This document shows positions 52,243 to 63,030 of a DNA stretch of 64,000 bases, piece by piece (the stretch's first letter is position 1; every line of letters begins with the position of its first letter). The stretch is from positions 34,396-98,395 of the forward strand of contig NZ_WXFG01000022.1 of NCBI RefSeq assembly GCF_009881055.1. The letters are read 5' to 3'. The translations under genes and the position numbers were made by a program. Origin of the DNA: Peptoclostridium sp. GTDB lineage: Bacteria > Bacillota > Clostridia > Peptostreptococcales > Peptostreptococcaceae. The notes beneath the pieces were generated by a model, which saw only the letters and a program-made list of their open reading frames with translations, did not search any database and was not told the DNA's origin.

Positions 52243-54162
52243 TTAAAACTGGTTCTTTTTATATGCATAGTAGAGCTCTTTGAGCTCTGAAATCTTTTCG
52301 CTCATCTCAACCTGAAGTTCGGACGCCTGATCGTAATTTTTTTCCTCAAGCTCTTTTCTTATCCTTGTGAAAAGCGAATCAGTATCCATGCTGCCCTTCA
52401 TAAGATACCATCTCATCGTGTTAATCTTGTTCCACATTACAACATCCAGGTCAGATATGTCTCCCTCAGTGTGAACCTTCTTACACTCTCTTACTATGTC
52501 CATGTTGTTAGGTATTATCCTGCCAAGAAGCTCGTTCGCCCATCTTTGGATGGCAGTGTATCTAAACGAGATGACTGTTTTTTCGCTAAACACTCCGTTA
52601 TGGTAGAGAGCTTTTCTCTTTTCTCCGCCGCTCTTGCATGAAACTATGTTCTCCCATACCGTCCTTGGTGGGACACCAAAAAGCCTGTTTCGCTCTTCCT
52701 GGGAGAGCTCATAAACATCTTCCTCGCTTCTGTACTGTCTGTTCTTTTCGAGGTAGAAGCCCTCATCACCGTAATTCTTTGAAAGCTCTGCCTCAAGTTC
52801 GGCTAATGTCGCTTTTTTATCGAAAACTGCCCTTATCCCGTCTATCATGCCCTGAAGGCATGCTGATATTACAAGGTGCGTGTTGGAATGAGGATTCGGC
52901 GCCCTTAGCTCAAATCTTGTAGCCATAGGATTGTCAAAATCCTTTATAAGGCCTATAAGTATTGATCTGTTCCTCGACGGTTCTTCTTTGCTTCTTCCAA
53001 GCGATGTGACTATGCATACAGGAGCCTCAAAGCCCGGCTTAAGCCTGTTGAGCGCATCATTCGTTGAAGATACGAAGGGATTTATAACCTCATAGTTTTT
53101 AAGGATTCCCATGAGAGCTCCATATCCTAAGCTTGTCATATACTCGCTTTTCATATCCTTCGGCGAGAAAAGATTTACAAATTTGCCTGTCTTAAGCTTT
53201 GCTGCTATACCCAAATGGGTATGCTTTCCGCTGCCTGCTACTCCTTCGTTTGGCTTGGCGTCAAATGTCACCTCGAGACCGCAGAAGTTGAAAATATCCT
53301 CAATCAGATCTCTTACAAAGATATCGTTGTCAGCAGCCTGCATAGCCTCGCTGTATTTCCAGTCTATCTCCAATTGCTCCATGAAATGGCCTTCTTTTCC
53401 AAGGCCTATTCTTCGCCTTACTCCTCCGACTTCTTTGTGGCCCATTTCCGGCTCAAAACCATACTTGCCCATGAACCAAATTGTTCTTTCCAGGGCAGTT
53501 CTAACCTCACCCTTTGTCCTCTTCCAGTACTGCTCCTTGAGACTTTGAGAAATTGACAGCTGCTCCTCGTCTACTATGTCTGCAGGTGTGTTAACCCAGA
53601 ATTCCATTTCGGTAGCTGAAGTTATTATTACATCGTCTATATCTTCAAATGATGCTATTCCAACCTCCTCAAGAAAATGAGGATTTTCCTTTATAATTTC
53701 AACAACTTCACCCTTGAAGTTGTCTATCGCTCTTCTGAGTATGTCCCTGGAGCCGACCTTCTCTTTTCCGTGCTTAAGAAAAGAAGGTATCCTAAGCGTG
53801 CCAACAGGCTTGTAATTTGCAGTGTTGATGTTGTCAAAATTGTAGTCAACATACCAATTTACATTCTTGTCCGGCAGTATCATTACTTTTGCATCATTAA
53901 GGCTGGCAATCTCCGGCAGATATACGCTTGAGCCGTCTGTTTGTATTCCGGCATTCAGAAATTCTGAAATATCCTCAAGAAAAAGCTCCATTGGAATCTT
54001 TTCATCGGTTTCCTGACCGCCAAGATCTACGCCGGCCAGAGATATAAATTCCACTTCAGGATGTGAAAGCAGTGCATTTCTAATGCTTTCCTCGTCATGC
54101 TGGTCCTTTGGAATGCAGTATAATAGGCTTGAATAGATATCTTCATTTACATGTCTCAACAT
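52243..54162 (-). CDS. glnA: Glutamine synthetase (long clostridial form)
   Basis: Makes glutamine from glutamate, ammonia and ATP. At 639 aa it is longer than the 440-470 aa GSI enzymes. The core motifs are AGIQTDGSSVYLPE, the metal site TATEMEFW-like segment SATEMEFWVN, GVAGSGKHTHLG (ATP/metal site), and RFELRAPNPHSNTHL. About 170 extra C-terminal residues, partly coiled coil, are of unknown role. GGGGGGA precedes the ATG. A YnbB-type gene lies upstream; in Bacillus ynbB also neighbours the glutamine synthetase operon, but no GlnR is seen here. Confidence 0.9.
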   Translation of the reverse strand: MLRHVNEDIYSSLLYCIPKDQHDEESIRNALLSHPEVEFISLAGVDLGGQETDEKIPMELFLEDISEFLNAGIQTDGSSVYLPEIASLNDAKVMILPDKNVNWYVDYNFDNINTANYKPVGTLRIPSFLKHGKEKVGSRDILRRAIDNFKGEVVEIIKENPHFLEEVGIASFEDIDDVIITSATEMEFWVNTPADIVDEEQLSISQSLKEQYWKRTKGEVRTALERTIWFMGKYGFEPEMGHKEVGGVRRRIGLGKEGHFMEQLEIDWKYSEAMQAADNDIFVRDLIEDIFNFCGLEVTFDAKPNEGVAGSGKHTHLGIAAKLKTGKFVNLFSPKDMKSEYMTSLGYGALMGILKNYEVINPFVSSTNDALNRLKPGFEAPVCIVTSLGRSKEEPSRNRSILIGLIKDFDNPMATRFELRAPNPHSNTHLVISACLQGMIDGIRAVFDKKATLAELEAELSKNYGDEGFYLEKNRQYRSEEDVYELSQEERNRLFGVPPRTVWENIVSCKSGGEKRKALYHNGVFSEKTVISFRYTAIQRWANELLGRIIPNNMDIVRECKKVHTEGDISDLDVVMWNKINTMRWYLMKGSMDTDSLFTRIRKELEEKNYDQASELQVEMSEKISELKELYYAYKKNQF

Positions 54163-54328
54163 AATGTCCCCCCACGAGAATCTTTTATTTTGTGAAATTT
54201 TAATTTATCGTTCGCGGCTTATAGTTCGTATTTTGTCGAATTATATTCATTTTAATTGGAGTATAGTTGGTATTTCATGATGGAATAATTATATCGCAAC
54301 ATGCTTTTTTTGTAAAGGTTCGCCTGCA

Positions 54329-54356
54329 AAAAATAAGCGAATGCTTCTTATTTTTG
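54329..54356 (-). terminator. Weak AT-rich hairpin after the YnbB-type gene
   Basis: AAAAATAAG / CTTATTTTT with a 9-base loop, overlapping the stop codon of the minus-strand gene. Confidence 0.45.
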
Positions 54357-55640
54357 TGAATTCTCAGAACTCTTTAGCATGCTCGAGCAAGCCATCATGG
54401 CTCCAAGCTTTGAGTGTTCGTATGTTAAACCGCCCTGAAAGTATACTGCATATGGCGGCTTTATTGGAGCGTCTGCGCTAAGCTCTATCGATGATCCCTG
54501 TACGAATGCTCCTGCAGCCATTATTACCTTTGAATCATAGCCCGGCATATCCCACGGCTCTGGAGATACGAACGAATCTACAGGTGCTGCCTCTTGAATT
54601 CCCTTGCAGAAGGATACGACTTCACTTTCGTCTTTAAGCCTTATCGATTGTATGATGTCACTTCTTTGCTCCCCTGATTTTGGCAGGACCTCATAGCCCA
54701 TATTTTCGAACAGCTTTGCGCAAAATATCGCTCCCTTGATGGCCTGTGAAACGACATGGGGGGCCAGGAAGAGTCCCTGCAGCACTGTCCTTGTAGTCCC
54801 GAAGGTAAGGCCGCATTCCTTGCCTATTCCCGGACATGTAAGTCTGTAGGATATGTCTTCTACCAGGTCCTTTCTCCCTACTATGTACCCTCCTGTAAGT
54901 GCCAGTCCTCCTCCCGGATTTTTTATCAGAGAACCCGCCATAATGTCCGCCCCAACATCCGTTGGCTCGAGCTCTTCAAGAAATTCTCCATAGCAGTTGT
55001 CCACCATGATTACAATGTCCTGCTTGACGCTCCTTACAGCTTCGCATATTTCCCTTATGTCCTCTATGCTAAGCGATCTCCTCCAGCTGTAGCCCTTGGA
55101 CCTTTGTATGTATGCCATTCTTGTTTTTTCATTTATTGCAGCCTTTATAGCTTCAATATCGCTACATCCGTCTTGGAGCAGGTCTATCTGCCTGTAAGTA
55201 ATTCCAAGCTCGCTTAAAGAACCCCTTGTCTTCTTGATTCCTATTACGCCTTCAAGCGTATCATATGGCTTTCCAGTGCATGAAAGCATCTCATCACCAG
55301 GCCTTAATGTGCCAAAGAGACAAAGCGACAGCGCATGAGTGCCGTTTACGATGTTGGGCCTTACTATAGCGTCTTCAGTGTTGAAGACATACGAATAAAT
55401 TTCCTCAGTCTTGCTTCTTCCCACATCTCCGTAGCCGTACCCTGTAGCCCATGAAAAGTGGGTGTCGCTCAGTTTCGCCCTTTGCATGGCTGAAAGCACC
55501 TTGTACTGATTAAACTCGCATATTTCCTCTATCCTGGCGAATTCTTCCTTTATGCTCGCCTCAGCTTCTCTTGCCATTTCAAGTATGTTTTCTTCTATGC
55601 CGTAAGCTTTGCTTAGCATTTCTTTTATATGTGTATTCAA
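54348..55640 (-). CDS. Methionine gamma-lyase-family PLP protein (YnbB / aluminium-resistance type)
   Basis: A 430-aa PLP enzyme of fold type I. Motifs: FSWATGYGYGDVGR near residue 63, IVRPNIVNGTHALSLCLFGT, VDNCYGEFLEELEPTDVG, and the PLP lysine in AGSLIKNPGGGLALTGGY. Family members are called methionine gamma-lyase or aluminium-resistance proteins, but the natural reaction is unproven. It starts with TTG after AAAGGTGAT. It lies between hfq and glutamine synthetase, as in many Firmicutes. Confidence 0.88.
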   Translation of the reverse strand: MNTHIKEMLSKAYGIEENILEMAREAEASIKEEFARIEEICEFNQYKVLSAMQRAKLSDTHFSWATGYGYGDVGRSKTEEIYSYVFNTEDAIVRPNIVNGTHALSLCLFGTLRPGDEMLSCTGKPYDTLEGVIGIKKTRGSLSELGITYRQIDLLQDGCSDIEAIKAAINEKTRMAYIQRSKGYSWRRSLSIEDIREICEAVRSVKQDIVIMVDNCYGEFLEELEPTDVGADIMAGSLIKNPGGGLALTGGYIVGRKDLVEDISYRLTCPGIGKECGLTFGTTRTVLQGLFLAPHVVSQAIKGAIFCAKLFENMGYEVLPKSGEQRSDIIQSIRLKDESEVVSFCKGIQEAAPVDSFVSPEPWDMPGYDSKVIMAAGAFVQGSSIELSADAPIKPPYAVYFQGGLTYEHSKLGAMMACSSMLKSSENSQK

Positions 55641-55709
55641 TACTTATCACCTTTCCGTTTCAATTTGCCTTGAATAAGCATAACAATTGAAATTTTATCA
55701 CAAAAAAAA

Positions 55710-55741
55710 TAAAAAAACCACGATTTGAATCGCGGTTTCTA
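55710..55741 (-). terminator. Intrinsic terminator after hfq
   Basis: On the minus strand AAACCGCGATT pairs with AATCGTGGTTT (one G-U pair), followed by TTTT. Confidence 0.88.
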
Positions 55742-55747
55742 AAATTC

Positions 55748-55993
55748 CTATTCTGCCTGAGCGTTTGAATTACTTACCAGGTTGATTGCCTGAGAAGGTA
55801 TTATAGTTGATATGGCGTGCTTGTATATCATTTGCTGCTTGCCGTCAGTTTCCAAAATGACTATGTAGCTGTCAAAACCCTTTACCATTCCCTTTAGCTG
55901 CACTCCATTCACAAGGAAAATTGTGATTATGATTTTTTCCTTTCTGGCCTGGTTTAAAAAATAGTCCTGCAGATTAATTGCGCTGTTTTTCAA
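55748..55993 (-). CDS. hfq: RNA chaperone Hfq
   Basis: An 81-aa Sm-like hexameric RNA chaperone. Sm1 is [21 protein letters not shown] (given in part), then [19 protein letters not shown], and the Sm2 motif [12 protein letters not shown], a normal YKHA site. A short tail follows (SNSNAQAE). TTG 55993 follows AGGAGGG by 7 bases. It is the last gene of the mutS-mutL-miaA-hfq run. Confidence 0.97.
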   Translation of the reverse strand: MKNSAINLQDYFLNQARKEKIIITIFLVNGVQLKGMVKGFDSYIVILETDGKQQMIYKHAISTIIPSQAINLVSNSNAQAE

Positions 55994-56032
55994 TATAATC
56001 CCTCCTAATGATTGAGCTGGGCGTCGGGCCCC

Positions 56033-56974
56033 TTATTTTTCCAATATATCTTCAATGTAGTCAATTGCAAAATTCAAAAGTGAGCTGTGGTCTTCAAATT
56101 CACCAACATCAATCCACTTGGCAAAATCATATCTCCTAAACCATGTCAGCTGTCTCTTGGCATATCTTCTGCTGCCCATTTTTATCTGTTCTACAGCCTC
56201 ATCCAGCGTGCACAGTCCTTCCAGATAATTTATAATTTCTTTATACCCTATTCCCTTCATTGAAACCATATTTTTATCGCAGCCGCTTGCCATGAGCCTG
56301 TTTACTTCTTCAAGCAGTCCCGCATCCATCATCATATCTACCCTCATATTTATCAGCTCATATAGCTTTTTCCTGTCCCTGCTGAGCACTATAAGGATTG
56401 GCAAATATTCATCTCTGAGCTTGGGAGCCGAGGCAAAGTCCTTCTTGCCTTCACCTGTTTCATAGAATATCTCGAGCGCTCTTATGACCCTCTTGACATT
56501 GTTTGGATGTATGCCGGCAGCACCTTCCGGTGAAAGCTCAATTAGCCTTGAATAAAGGCTCTCTGCGCCGTGCTCCTGTGCATAGTCAGCCAATTCCTTT
56601 CTCAAATCCTCGTTCGAGCTTGAACCGGAAAAATCCATGTCATACATTATGGAATTAATGTAGAGGCCTGTTCCGCCTACTATGACAGGAATTTTGCCCT
56701 CGTTGCTTATCTTTTCAATGTAGCCGCATGCAAGCCTGCTGTATTCAGCCACAGAGAAATCTTCCCAGGGCTCTATCTCGTCTATCAGGTAGTGCCTTAT
56801 GTTCTGCATCTCCTCTTGTGTGGGCTTGGCCGTCCCTATGTCCATTTGCTTGTAAACCTGCATGGAATCCGCAGATATTATGCTTGTGCCAAAATGTTTT
56901 GCAATCTCTATCGAAAGCCTTGTTTTACCGACTGCTGTAGGGCCTGCTATTATAATAACAGGTATCTTTTGCAT
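56033..56974 (-). CDS. miaA: tRNA dimethylallyltransferase
   Basis: Adds the isopentenyl group to A37 of tRNAs reading UNN codons. The 313-aa protein has the P-loop IIAGPTAVGKTRLSIEIA at its start, SADSMQVYKQMDIGTAKP, IVGGTGLYINSI and the tail RRYAKRQLTWFRR. AAGGAGG precedes the ATG. MiaB, which thiolates the product, is encoded 5 kb upstream in the same run. Confidence 0.97.
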   Translation of the reverse strand: MQKIPVIIIAGPTAVGKTRLSIEIAKHFGTSIISADSMQVYKQMDIGTAKPTQEEMQNIRHYLIDEIEPWEDFSVAEYSRLACGYIEKISNEGKIPVIVGGTGLYINSIMYDMDFSGSSSNEDLRKELADYAQEHGAESLYSRLIELSPEGAAGIHPNNVKRVIRALEIFYETGEGKKDFASAPKLRDEYLPILIVLSRDRKKLYELINMRVDMMMDAGLLEEVNRLMASGCDKNMVSMKGIGYKEIINYLEGLCTLDEAVEQIKMGSRRYAKRQLTWFRRYDFAKWIDVGEFEDHSSLLNFAIDYIEDILEK

Positions 56975-57014
56975 TTTTTCCTCCTTAATTATACCACTAT
57001 TCTCATCATTATGG

Positions 57015-58916
57015 CTAAATTATGCGCTTGAACATTTTTTCGATTTCATTCTGGCTTATTTCAACTATAACAGGCCTTCCGTGAGGGCATGTGTAAGGAT
57101 TCTCGCATTGCGAAAGCTCGTCGAGCAGCTTTGCCACAGCAATCTCACTTAACCTGTCATTGGCCTTAACTGCCGCCTTGCATGCAGCTTGCGCTATTTC
57201 GGCTTTTCTTAGCTCATATGAGCTGCCTATATCTCCTAGTGCTTCAATAAGCTCAATTGCGAATTTTTCCGATTCCGGCTTGCCGAACATGTTGGGCACT
57301 GCTCGAATTATCACGGCGTTGCTTCCGAATGCCTCTGCTTCAAAACCAAATCCTTCAAGGCACTCCATATTCTCTTCGAGCAGCAGCATGTCGGAATTTG
57401 AAAACTCCATTATTATTGGCTCCATCAGAATCTGGCTTGATATGGCATGTGCTTCAAACTGCTCCATGTATTTTTCGTAAAGTATCCTCTCATGGGCAGC
57501 ATGCTGGTCTATTAGAAAAAGTGATGTGCCTCGCTGTGCTACAATGTATGTTTTCAGGAAAACTCCTATTGGCATCAGGTCCGCTATAGCCTTGGAGCTT
57601 TTGCGTCCGTCTTCTGCATCTTTACATGACGGGGCAATTTTGCATGCAGCGTCATTTGCCTTCACGGCTTCTGCCGTTAAAGGAGGGAGTTCTCTAACAA
57701 TCGCGACTTCGCATGGATTCAAATAGTTCTCTGTCTCATTTACAATCGGCATATCCCCTATATTTTCAGTAGCCGGCCTATCAGCTGCGTTGCTCAAAAA
57801 TATATCTGTAGTGTTCATGCTCTCAACATAGCTTGCTATATCAATTGGTTCCTCTGTCGCAACATGCAGTGAACCATCGCATCCGCCCAAAGCGCTTTTG
57901 CTGATTTTGTACTCGGGTATGAGCTCCTCGCCCCTGAGCGCTCCTATTATGCCCTCCCTGATGCATTCTGACAGCTCGGCATCGTTTGTAAACTTCACCT
58001 CTAGCTTGGTTGGGTGTATGTTGACATCCACCATGTCTGGCCGTATATCTATGTTTATAAAACACATAGCATGCTTTCCTATGGGCAGCAGCTCTTTGTA
58101 TGCGCTTTGTATGCACTCGCCGAGCAGACTCGAGCGTACTGACCTGCCGTTTACATAGAAGTACTGACAGCTTCTGCTGCTCCTGTAAGCCGAGTTGTTT
58201 GAGACATATCCGCTAACCCTGCAGCCTTCACACTCCCTATCCAGCTCGATAAGGCTCGCCATGACATCTTTGCCGTGGACAGCCCTTATGGCGCTTAGGA
58301 TGTTTCCATCTCCCGGCGTAATGAGCATCCTTTTGCCGTTGCTTGTATATTCAAATCTTACAGCCGGATGTCCTACTGCTATCCTGTCGATTATTTCGGT
58401 TATCGAAACGAGCTCCGCCCTGTCGGATTTCAGGAATTTCTTTCTGGCGGGCACGTTCTGGAATATATCCTTGACTATTATGGTGGTCCCTTCAGATGTT
58501 GCCACCTCTTCCCTGCTTATTAACCTGCCGAACTCATATGAGAGTTTTAGTCCGGTCTGGCAGTATGCTGTCTTGGTTATTATGTCAAGTCTGGAAACTG
58601 CCACTATGCTTGCTAGCGCCTCTCCTCGAAAGCCAAGCGAGTGGATATTTTCAAGGTCCTCCACCTGTGATATCTTGCTTGTCGCGTGCCTTAGAAAAGC
58701 AGACTCCGCATCCTGCGGATCTATGCCGTGTCCGTCGTCTGTTATCCTGATATAATCCTTGCCCGAATTGACAATTTCAACGATTACCCTCTTGGCGCCC
58801 GCATCGAGTGAGTTTTCGACAAGCTCTTTTACAACCGCTGCCGGCCTTTCCACGACCTCGCCCGCGGCTATCTTGTTTATTGTGCTGCAATCCAGCAGCT
58901 TTATCTTGTTATTCAA
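57015..58916 (-). CDS. mutL: DNA mismatch repair protein MutL
   Basis: GHKL ATPase that links MutS to downstream repair. The N-terminal motifs are INKIAAGEVVERPAAVVKEL, NSLDAGA, ITDDGHGID and GFRGEAL; the C-terminal dimerisation domain contains DQHAAHERILYEKYM, the family endonuclease-site region, and ends CPHGRPVIVEISQNEIEKMF. I chose TTG 58916 because GGGG (58929-58926) is 9 bases away; ATG 58925 is possible. The start overlaps the mutS stop by 8 bases. The product is 633 aa. Confidence 0.95.
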   Translation of the reverse strand: MNNKIKLLDCSTINKIAAGEVVERPAAVVKELVENSLDAGAKRVIVEIVNSGKDYIRITDDGHGIDPQDAESAFLRHATSKISQVEDLENIHSLGFRGEALASIVAVSRLDIITKTAYCQTGLKLSYEFGRLISREEVATSEGTTIIVKDIFQNVPARKKFLKSDRAELVSITEIIDRIAVGHPAVRFEYTSNGKRMLITPGDGNILSAIRAVHGKDVMASLIELDRECEGCRVSGYVSNNSAYRSSRSCQYFYVNGRSVRSSLLGECIQSAYKELLPIGKHAMCFINIDIRPDMVDVNIHPTKLEVKFTNDAELSECIREGIIGALRGEELIPEYKISKSALGGCDGSLHVATEEPIDIASYVESMNTTDIFLSNAADRPATENIGDMPIVNETENYLNPCEVAIVRELPPLTAEAVKANDAACKIAPSCKDAEDGRKSSKAIADLMPIGVFLKTYIVAQRGTSLFLIDQHAAHERILYEKYMEQFEAHAISSQILMEPIIMEFSNSDMLLLEENMECLEGFGFEAEAFGSNAVIIRAVPNMFGKPESEKFAIELIEALGDIGSSYELRKAEIAQAACKAAVKANDRLSEIAVAKLLDELSQCENPYTCPHGRPVIVEISQNEIEKMFKRII

Positions 58917-61542
58917 GTTTATCATCCCCAAGCATTCTGGCCTCGTTTTGAATTCTGTAGAGGCAGTTCATGGCATCAATAGGTGTCATTTTCATAATGT
59001 CTATAGCTGTGATTTCCCTCAGCAGCGCCTCTTTTTTGTAGCTGAAAAGATCCAGCTGTGCATCATGCACTTTTTCAGGTTTCTTTGCAGGCTTCTGTTG
59101 TCCAGCTGTTATGCTGCTCTTGTTGTGGGATATTTTGCTCTCCTCCAGGCTGGCCAGTATGCTGCTTGACTTTTCAATGACTTCTGCAGGCAGCTTTGCA
59201 AGCTTAGCAACGTGTATTCCGTAGCTCTTGTCAGTGCCTCCAGGAACAATCTTCCTCATGAAGATAACGTCTTCGCCGTCTTCCTTTACAGCTACCGAGA
59301 AATTCTGTACCCTTTCAAGCTCTGATTCAAGCTCTGTGAGCTCGTGGTAGTGTGTGGCAAATAGTGTCTTGCAGCGTACGTTGCTGTGGATGTAGTCGAC
59401 TATTGCCCATGCCAGGCTCAGCCCGTCGTACGTGCTTGTACCGCGGCCAATCTCATCAAGCACCACCAGACTGTCCTTAGTGGCGTTGCTGAGTATATGG
59501 GCCACCTCGGACATTTCTACCATGAATGTGCTCTGGCCCTGCGAGAGGTCGTCACTTGCACCGACCCTTGTATATATCCTGTCAAGCAATGGTATTTTCG
59601 CCTTTTGTGCAGGAACAAACGAGCCCATATGAGCCATAAGGCAAATTAGCGCCGTCTGTCTCATGTATGTCGATTTTCCTGCCATATTAGGGCCTGTTAT
59701 TATGTTTATGTCCTTATCATTAGACTGTCTTATGTCGTTTGGAATAAAGTTTTCATTTCCTATCATCTTTTCTATGACAGGGTGTCTTCCGTTTTCAATC
59801 TCCAGAAGGCCTTCCTTGTTGAATTCGGGTCTTGCATAGCCGTTGTCATGCGCTACGATGGCAAGCGAATTGAGCGCATCGAGCTGCGCGAGTAGCCTGG
59901 CTGTAGCCTGAAGCCTTCCAATGCTTTCGTAAATCTTGTTTCGCACTTCTACAAAAATTTCATATTCGATGCTCTTAATCTTGTCCTGGGCTGTGAGTAT
60001 TTTTTCCTCTGCGAGCTTGAGCTCCTGTGTTATGAATCTTTCGGAGTTGCTGAGAGTCTGCTTTCTCATGTAGCCTTCCGGCACTTCAAGCTGGCGAAGG
60101 TTAGTCTTTGTTATGTCGATGTAGTATCCGAATACCTTGTTGTAGCCAATCTTGAGGGACTTTATTCCAGTAGCCTCTCTCTCCTTTTCCTCGATAGAGC
60201 GTATGAGCCTTGCGCCGTTTTGGGTTAGCTCGCGCAACTCGGCTACCCTTGGGTCGTATGAGCTTTTGATTATGTTGCCTTCCTTTAAAGAGTATGACGG
60301 CTCGTCAAGTATGGCAGCTTCTATTGCATCATGTATGTCACCAAGCTCGTCTATTCCTCCTGAAAGCTCCTTTAGCCTTTCACAGCTTGACTTGGCAAGC
60401 AGCCTCTTGATTGCGGGTATTTTTGAAAGTGAGAGCTTCAGGTTTATAAGTTCCTTGGGATTTACCTTTTCGAAGGCAATCTTGCCGCAGAGCCTTTCTA
60501 TGTCATATATTCCCCTGAGCTCAGCAGCTATATCCTCACGCAGCGAAAAATCACCATAGAGCTCTCCGACAAGCTCGAGCCTGCTGTCTATCTTCTCAAC
60601 AGAAAGAAGCGGCTCATCCACCCATTTTTTCAGGAGTCTTCCGCCCATGCTAGTCCTTGTCTTGTCGAGTATGTGAAGCAAAGAGCCTTTTTTTGAATTG
60701 CCCATTATTGTCTGCGTGAGCTCCAGATTTCTTCTTGTGAAACTGTCAAGCTTCATGTAGTCGCTGCTGCTGTAGGTGTTTATGTTGCTTATGTTGGCGG
60801 CTATATGGTTCTGAGTCGACCCTATATACGAAAGCAGCCCGATAAGGCTTTTGCTCATAGGCTCGCTCAGCCCCCTGCTCTCGATATACACTCGGCTGAA
60901 GTATTTTAAAAGCAGCTCCTCCTCGTTCAGGAAATGCTCTCTTGAGTTATCGTTTATATAAGCACCGCAAAGCTGTGGGTGCTTCTTGAAAAATGAAGTG
61001 CATGTCTCGCAGCTGTATATTATTTCGCTTGGCTGCACTTTAATAATCTCGTCCTGCAGCTCGCCGGCGCCTATATGTGTGCAGCTGAGCTCACCTACAG
61101 TGATATCCACATATGAGATTCCAAAATCTCCGCTGTGCTCGTCTCTGTATATGGCCATAAGGTAGTTGCTTTTCTTTGTATCAAGATAGCTCTCGTCAAG
61201 CACAGTCCCCGGCGAAACTATCCTTGCTACTTCCCTTCTTACAATGCCCTTTGTTGCGGAGGGGTCCTCCATCTGTTCGCATATGGCAACCTTAAGTCCG
61301 CTTTGTATTAATTTTGCTATATAGGCGTCGGCAGCATGGTAAGGGACCCCGCACATTGGTGCCCGCTCTTCAAGGCCGCAGCTTTTCCCCGTCAGCGCTA
61401 TTTCGAGAATAGCCGCAGCTATTTCGGCATCCTCAAAAAACATTTCATAAAAGTCGCCGAGCCTGAAAAACAGTATGCAGTCCTTGTGCTGTTCCTTTAT
61501 CTCCATGTACTGTCTCATCATGGGTGTGAGCTTGTCTATCAC
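58909..61542 (-). CDS. mutS: DNA mismatch repair protein MutS
   Basis: Recognises mismatches and small loops. The 877-aa protein has the mismatch-contact motif GDFYEMFFEDA near residue 29, connector and lever domains, the Walker A ITGPNMAGKSTYMRQTALI near residue 612, VVLDEIGRGTSTYDG, and FATHYHELTELE. GTG 61542 follows GGGAGG. It is coupled to mutL. Confidence 0.97.
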   Translation of the reverse strand: MIDKLTPMMRQYMEIKEQHKDCILFFRLGDFYEMFFEDAEIAAAILEIALTGKSCGLEERAPMCGVPYHAADAYIAKLIQSGLKVAICEQMEDPSATKGIVRREVARIVSPGTVLDESYLDTKKSNYLMAIYRDEHSGDFGISYVDITVGELSCTHIGAGELQDEIIKVQPSEIIYSCETCTSFFKKHPQLCGAYINDNSREHFLNEEELLLKYFSRVYIESRGLSEPMSKSLIGLLSYIGSTQNHIAANISNINTYSSSDYMKLDSFTRRNLELTQTIMGNSKKGSLLHILDKTRTSMGGRLLKKWVDEPLLSVEKIDSRLELVGELYGDFSLREDIAAELRGIYDIERLCGKIAFEKVNPKELINLKLSLSKIPAIKRLLAKSSCERLKELSGGIDELGDIHDAIEAAILDEPSYSLKEGNIIKSSYDPRVAELRELTQNGARLIRSIEEKEREATGIKSLKIGYNKVFGYYIDITKTNLRQLEVPEGYMRKQTLSNSERFITQELKLAEEKILTAQDKIKSIEYEIFVEVRNKIYESIGRLQATARLLAQLDALNSLAIVAHDNGYARPEFNKEGLLEIENGRHPVIEKMIGNENFIPNDIRQSNDKDINIITGPNMAGKSTYMRQTALICLMAHMGSFVPAQKAKIPLLDRIYTRVGASDDLSQGQSTFMVEMSEVAHILSNATKDSLVVLDEIGRGTSTYDGLSLAWAIVDYIHSNVRCKTLFATHYHELTELESELERVQNFSVAVKEDGEDVIFMRKIVPGGTDKSYGIHVAKLAKLPAEVIEKSSSILASLEESKISHNKSSITAGQQKPAKKPEKVHDAQLDLFSYKKEALLREITAIDIMKMTPIDAMNCLYRIQNEARMLGDDKLE

Positions 61543-61569
61543 GCAGTTCCCTCCCTAAATATGGTGCAT

Positions 61570-61600
61570 GCGAAAGAAGGCACTCTGTAAGAGTGCCGGC
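61570..61600 (-). terminator. Terminator between miaB and mutS
   Basis: On the minus strand GGCACTCT pairs with AGAGTGCC with a 3-base loop (61597-61579), followed by TTCTTTCG. Confidence 0.7.
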
Positions 61601-61602
61601 AT

Positions 61603-63030
61603 CTATAATACTATTCCGTTAAGAGAAAATGTCTTCGGATCGTCAATCCTAACATTTACAAGCTTTCCTACAAGCTCTTCAGAGCCCTCGAAATTGACTA
61701 GCTTGCTTTGAGGTGTCCTGCCCATTAGTCTGGTCTTGTCAGTCTTGCTCGGCCCCTCAACTAGAACCTCTACAGTCTCTCCTCTGTATGTTTCGTTTAT
61801 CTGGGCGCTTATATCGTTGACTAGTGACATGAGACGCTCAAGCCTCTCATGCTTAATGCCCTCGTCTATCTGGTCCGGCATTTCCGCTGCTGGAGTTCCG
61901 CTTCTTTTTGAATATATGAACGTAAACGCAGAATCGTATCTGACCTGCCTTAAAACGTCGAGCGTATCCTGGAAATCTTCCTCAGTCTCACCCGGGAATC
62001 CGACTATTATATCTGTTGTGAACGCAATGTCGGGTATCTCTTTTCTTATTTTAGCAACAAGCTCCAGATACTGCTCTTTTGTATAGTGCCTGTTCATCTT
62101 ACTCAGCACCCTGCTGCTGCCTGACTGCACGGGAAGATGCAGATAATTGCACACCTTGTCGCAGTCTCTGATAGCATATATTAGTTCGTCGCTAAGATCC
62201 TTAGGATGCGAAGTCATGAATCTTATGCGCTCTATACCATCTATTTCATTTACATCTCTTATAAGCTGAGCAAATGAGTACTCCATCTCAAGAGTCTTGC
62301 CGTATGAGTTTACATTCTGCCCAAGAAGGGTTACCTCCTTGACGCCATCCTTTGCCAGCATTTCTATTTCAGAGATTATGTCCTGGGGCTTTCTGCTTCT
62401 TTCCCTTCCTCTTGTATACGGAACAATGCAGTAGGTGCAGAAATTGTTGCAACCGTATGTTATGTTTACATACGCCTTTGTGTCAAACTTCCTTATGCTT
62501 CTTAGACCTTCTACAACCTGCCCGTCTATGTTCCATACGTCTACGATTGTTTTTTCACTTCCGTATGATTCGTATATGAACTCAGGCAGCTTGTGATAAT
62601 TGTGCGTTCCAAACACCGCATCCACATGCCTGTGGCTTTTTTTTATTTCATCTATTACGTGCTGCTGCTGCATCATACAGCCGCAGACCATTATCTTCAC
62701 GTCCGGTTTTATCCTCTTTATGCTCTTCATGTGACCAAGCTTTCCGTAAACCTTGAGCTCTGCGTTTTCACGCACTGCGCATGTGTTGAATATTACTATG
62801 TCGGCTTCCTTTATATTGTCCGACGGAGCATACCCCATCTGTGAAAGCATGAAATTCATTTTTTCCGAATCATGCTCATTCATCTGACATCCGTAGGTTA
62901 TAGTGAGATGTTTTTTATGTCTACCAGTATTCCCATACTGTTCGTCGTTTATTTTTCTTACTTCTCTTATATAATATTCCTGCTTTTCAAGCTCTTCCAC
63001 AGATATCTCAACTTGCTTTCTTTCTCCCAA
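61603..63030 (-). CDS. miaB: tRNA-2-methylthio-N6-dimethylallyladenosine synthase
   Basis: Radical SAM enzyme that adds the methylthio group to i6A37. The N-terminal UPF0004 domain has [14 protein letters not shown] and the other cluster cysteines; the radical SAM CxxxCxxC is in [21 protein letters not shown]; a TRAM domain ends the protein. TTG 63030 lies about 7 bases after GAGGAGG; the TTG at 63051 would put that site inside the gene. From 63030 it is 475 aa. It stands ahead of mutS with a hairpin between. Confidence 0.95.
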   Translation of the reverse strand: MGERKQVEISVEELEKQEYYIREVRKINDEQYGNTGRHKKHLTITYGCQMNEHDSEKMNFMLSQMGYAPSDNIKEADIVIFNTCAVRENAELKVYGKLGHMKSIKRIKPDVKIMVCGCMMQQQHVIDEIKKSHRHVDAVFGTHNYHKLPEFIYESYGSEKTIVDVWNIDGQVVEGLRSIRKFDTKAYVNITYGCNNFCTYCIVPYTRGRERSRKPQDIISEIEMLAKDGVKEVTLLGQNVNSYGKTLEMEYSFAQLIRDVNEIDGIERIRFMTSHPKDLSDELIYAIRDCDKVCNYLHLPVQSGSSRVLSKMNRHYTKEQYLELVAKIRKEIPDIAFTTDIIVGFPGETEEDFQDTLDVLRQVRYDSAFTFIYSKRSGTPAAEMPDQIDEGIKHERLERLMSLVNDISAQINETYRGETVEVLVEGPSKTDKTRLMGRTPQSKLVNFEGSEELVGKLVNVRIDDPKTFSLNGIVL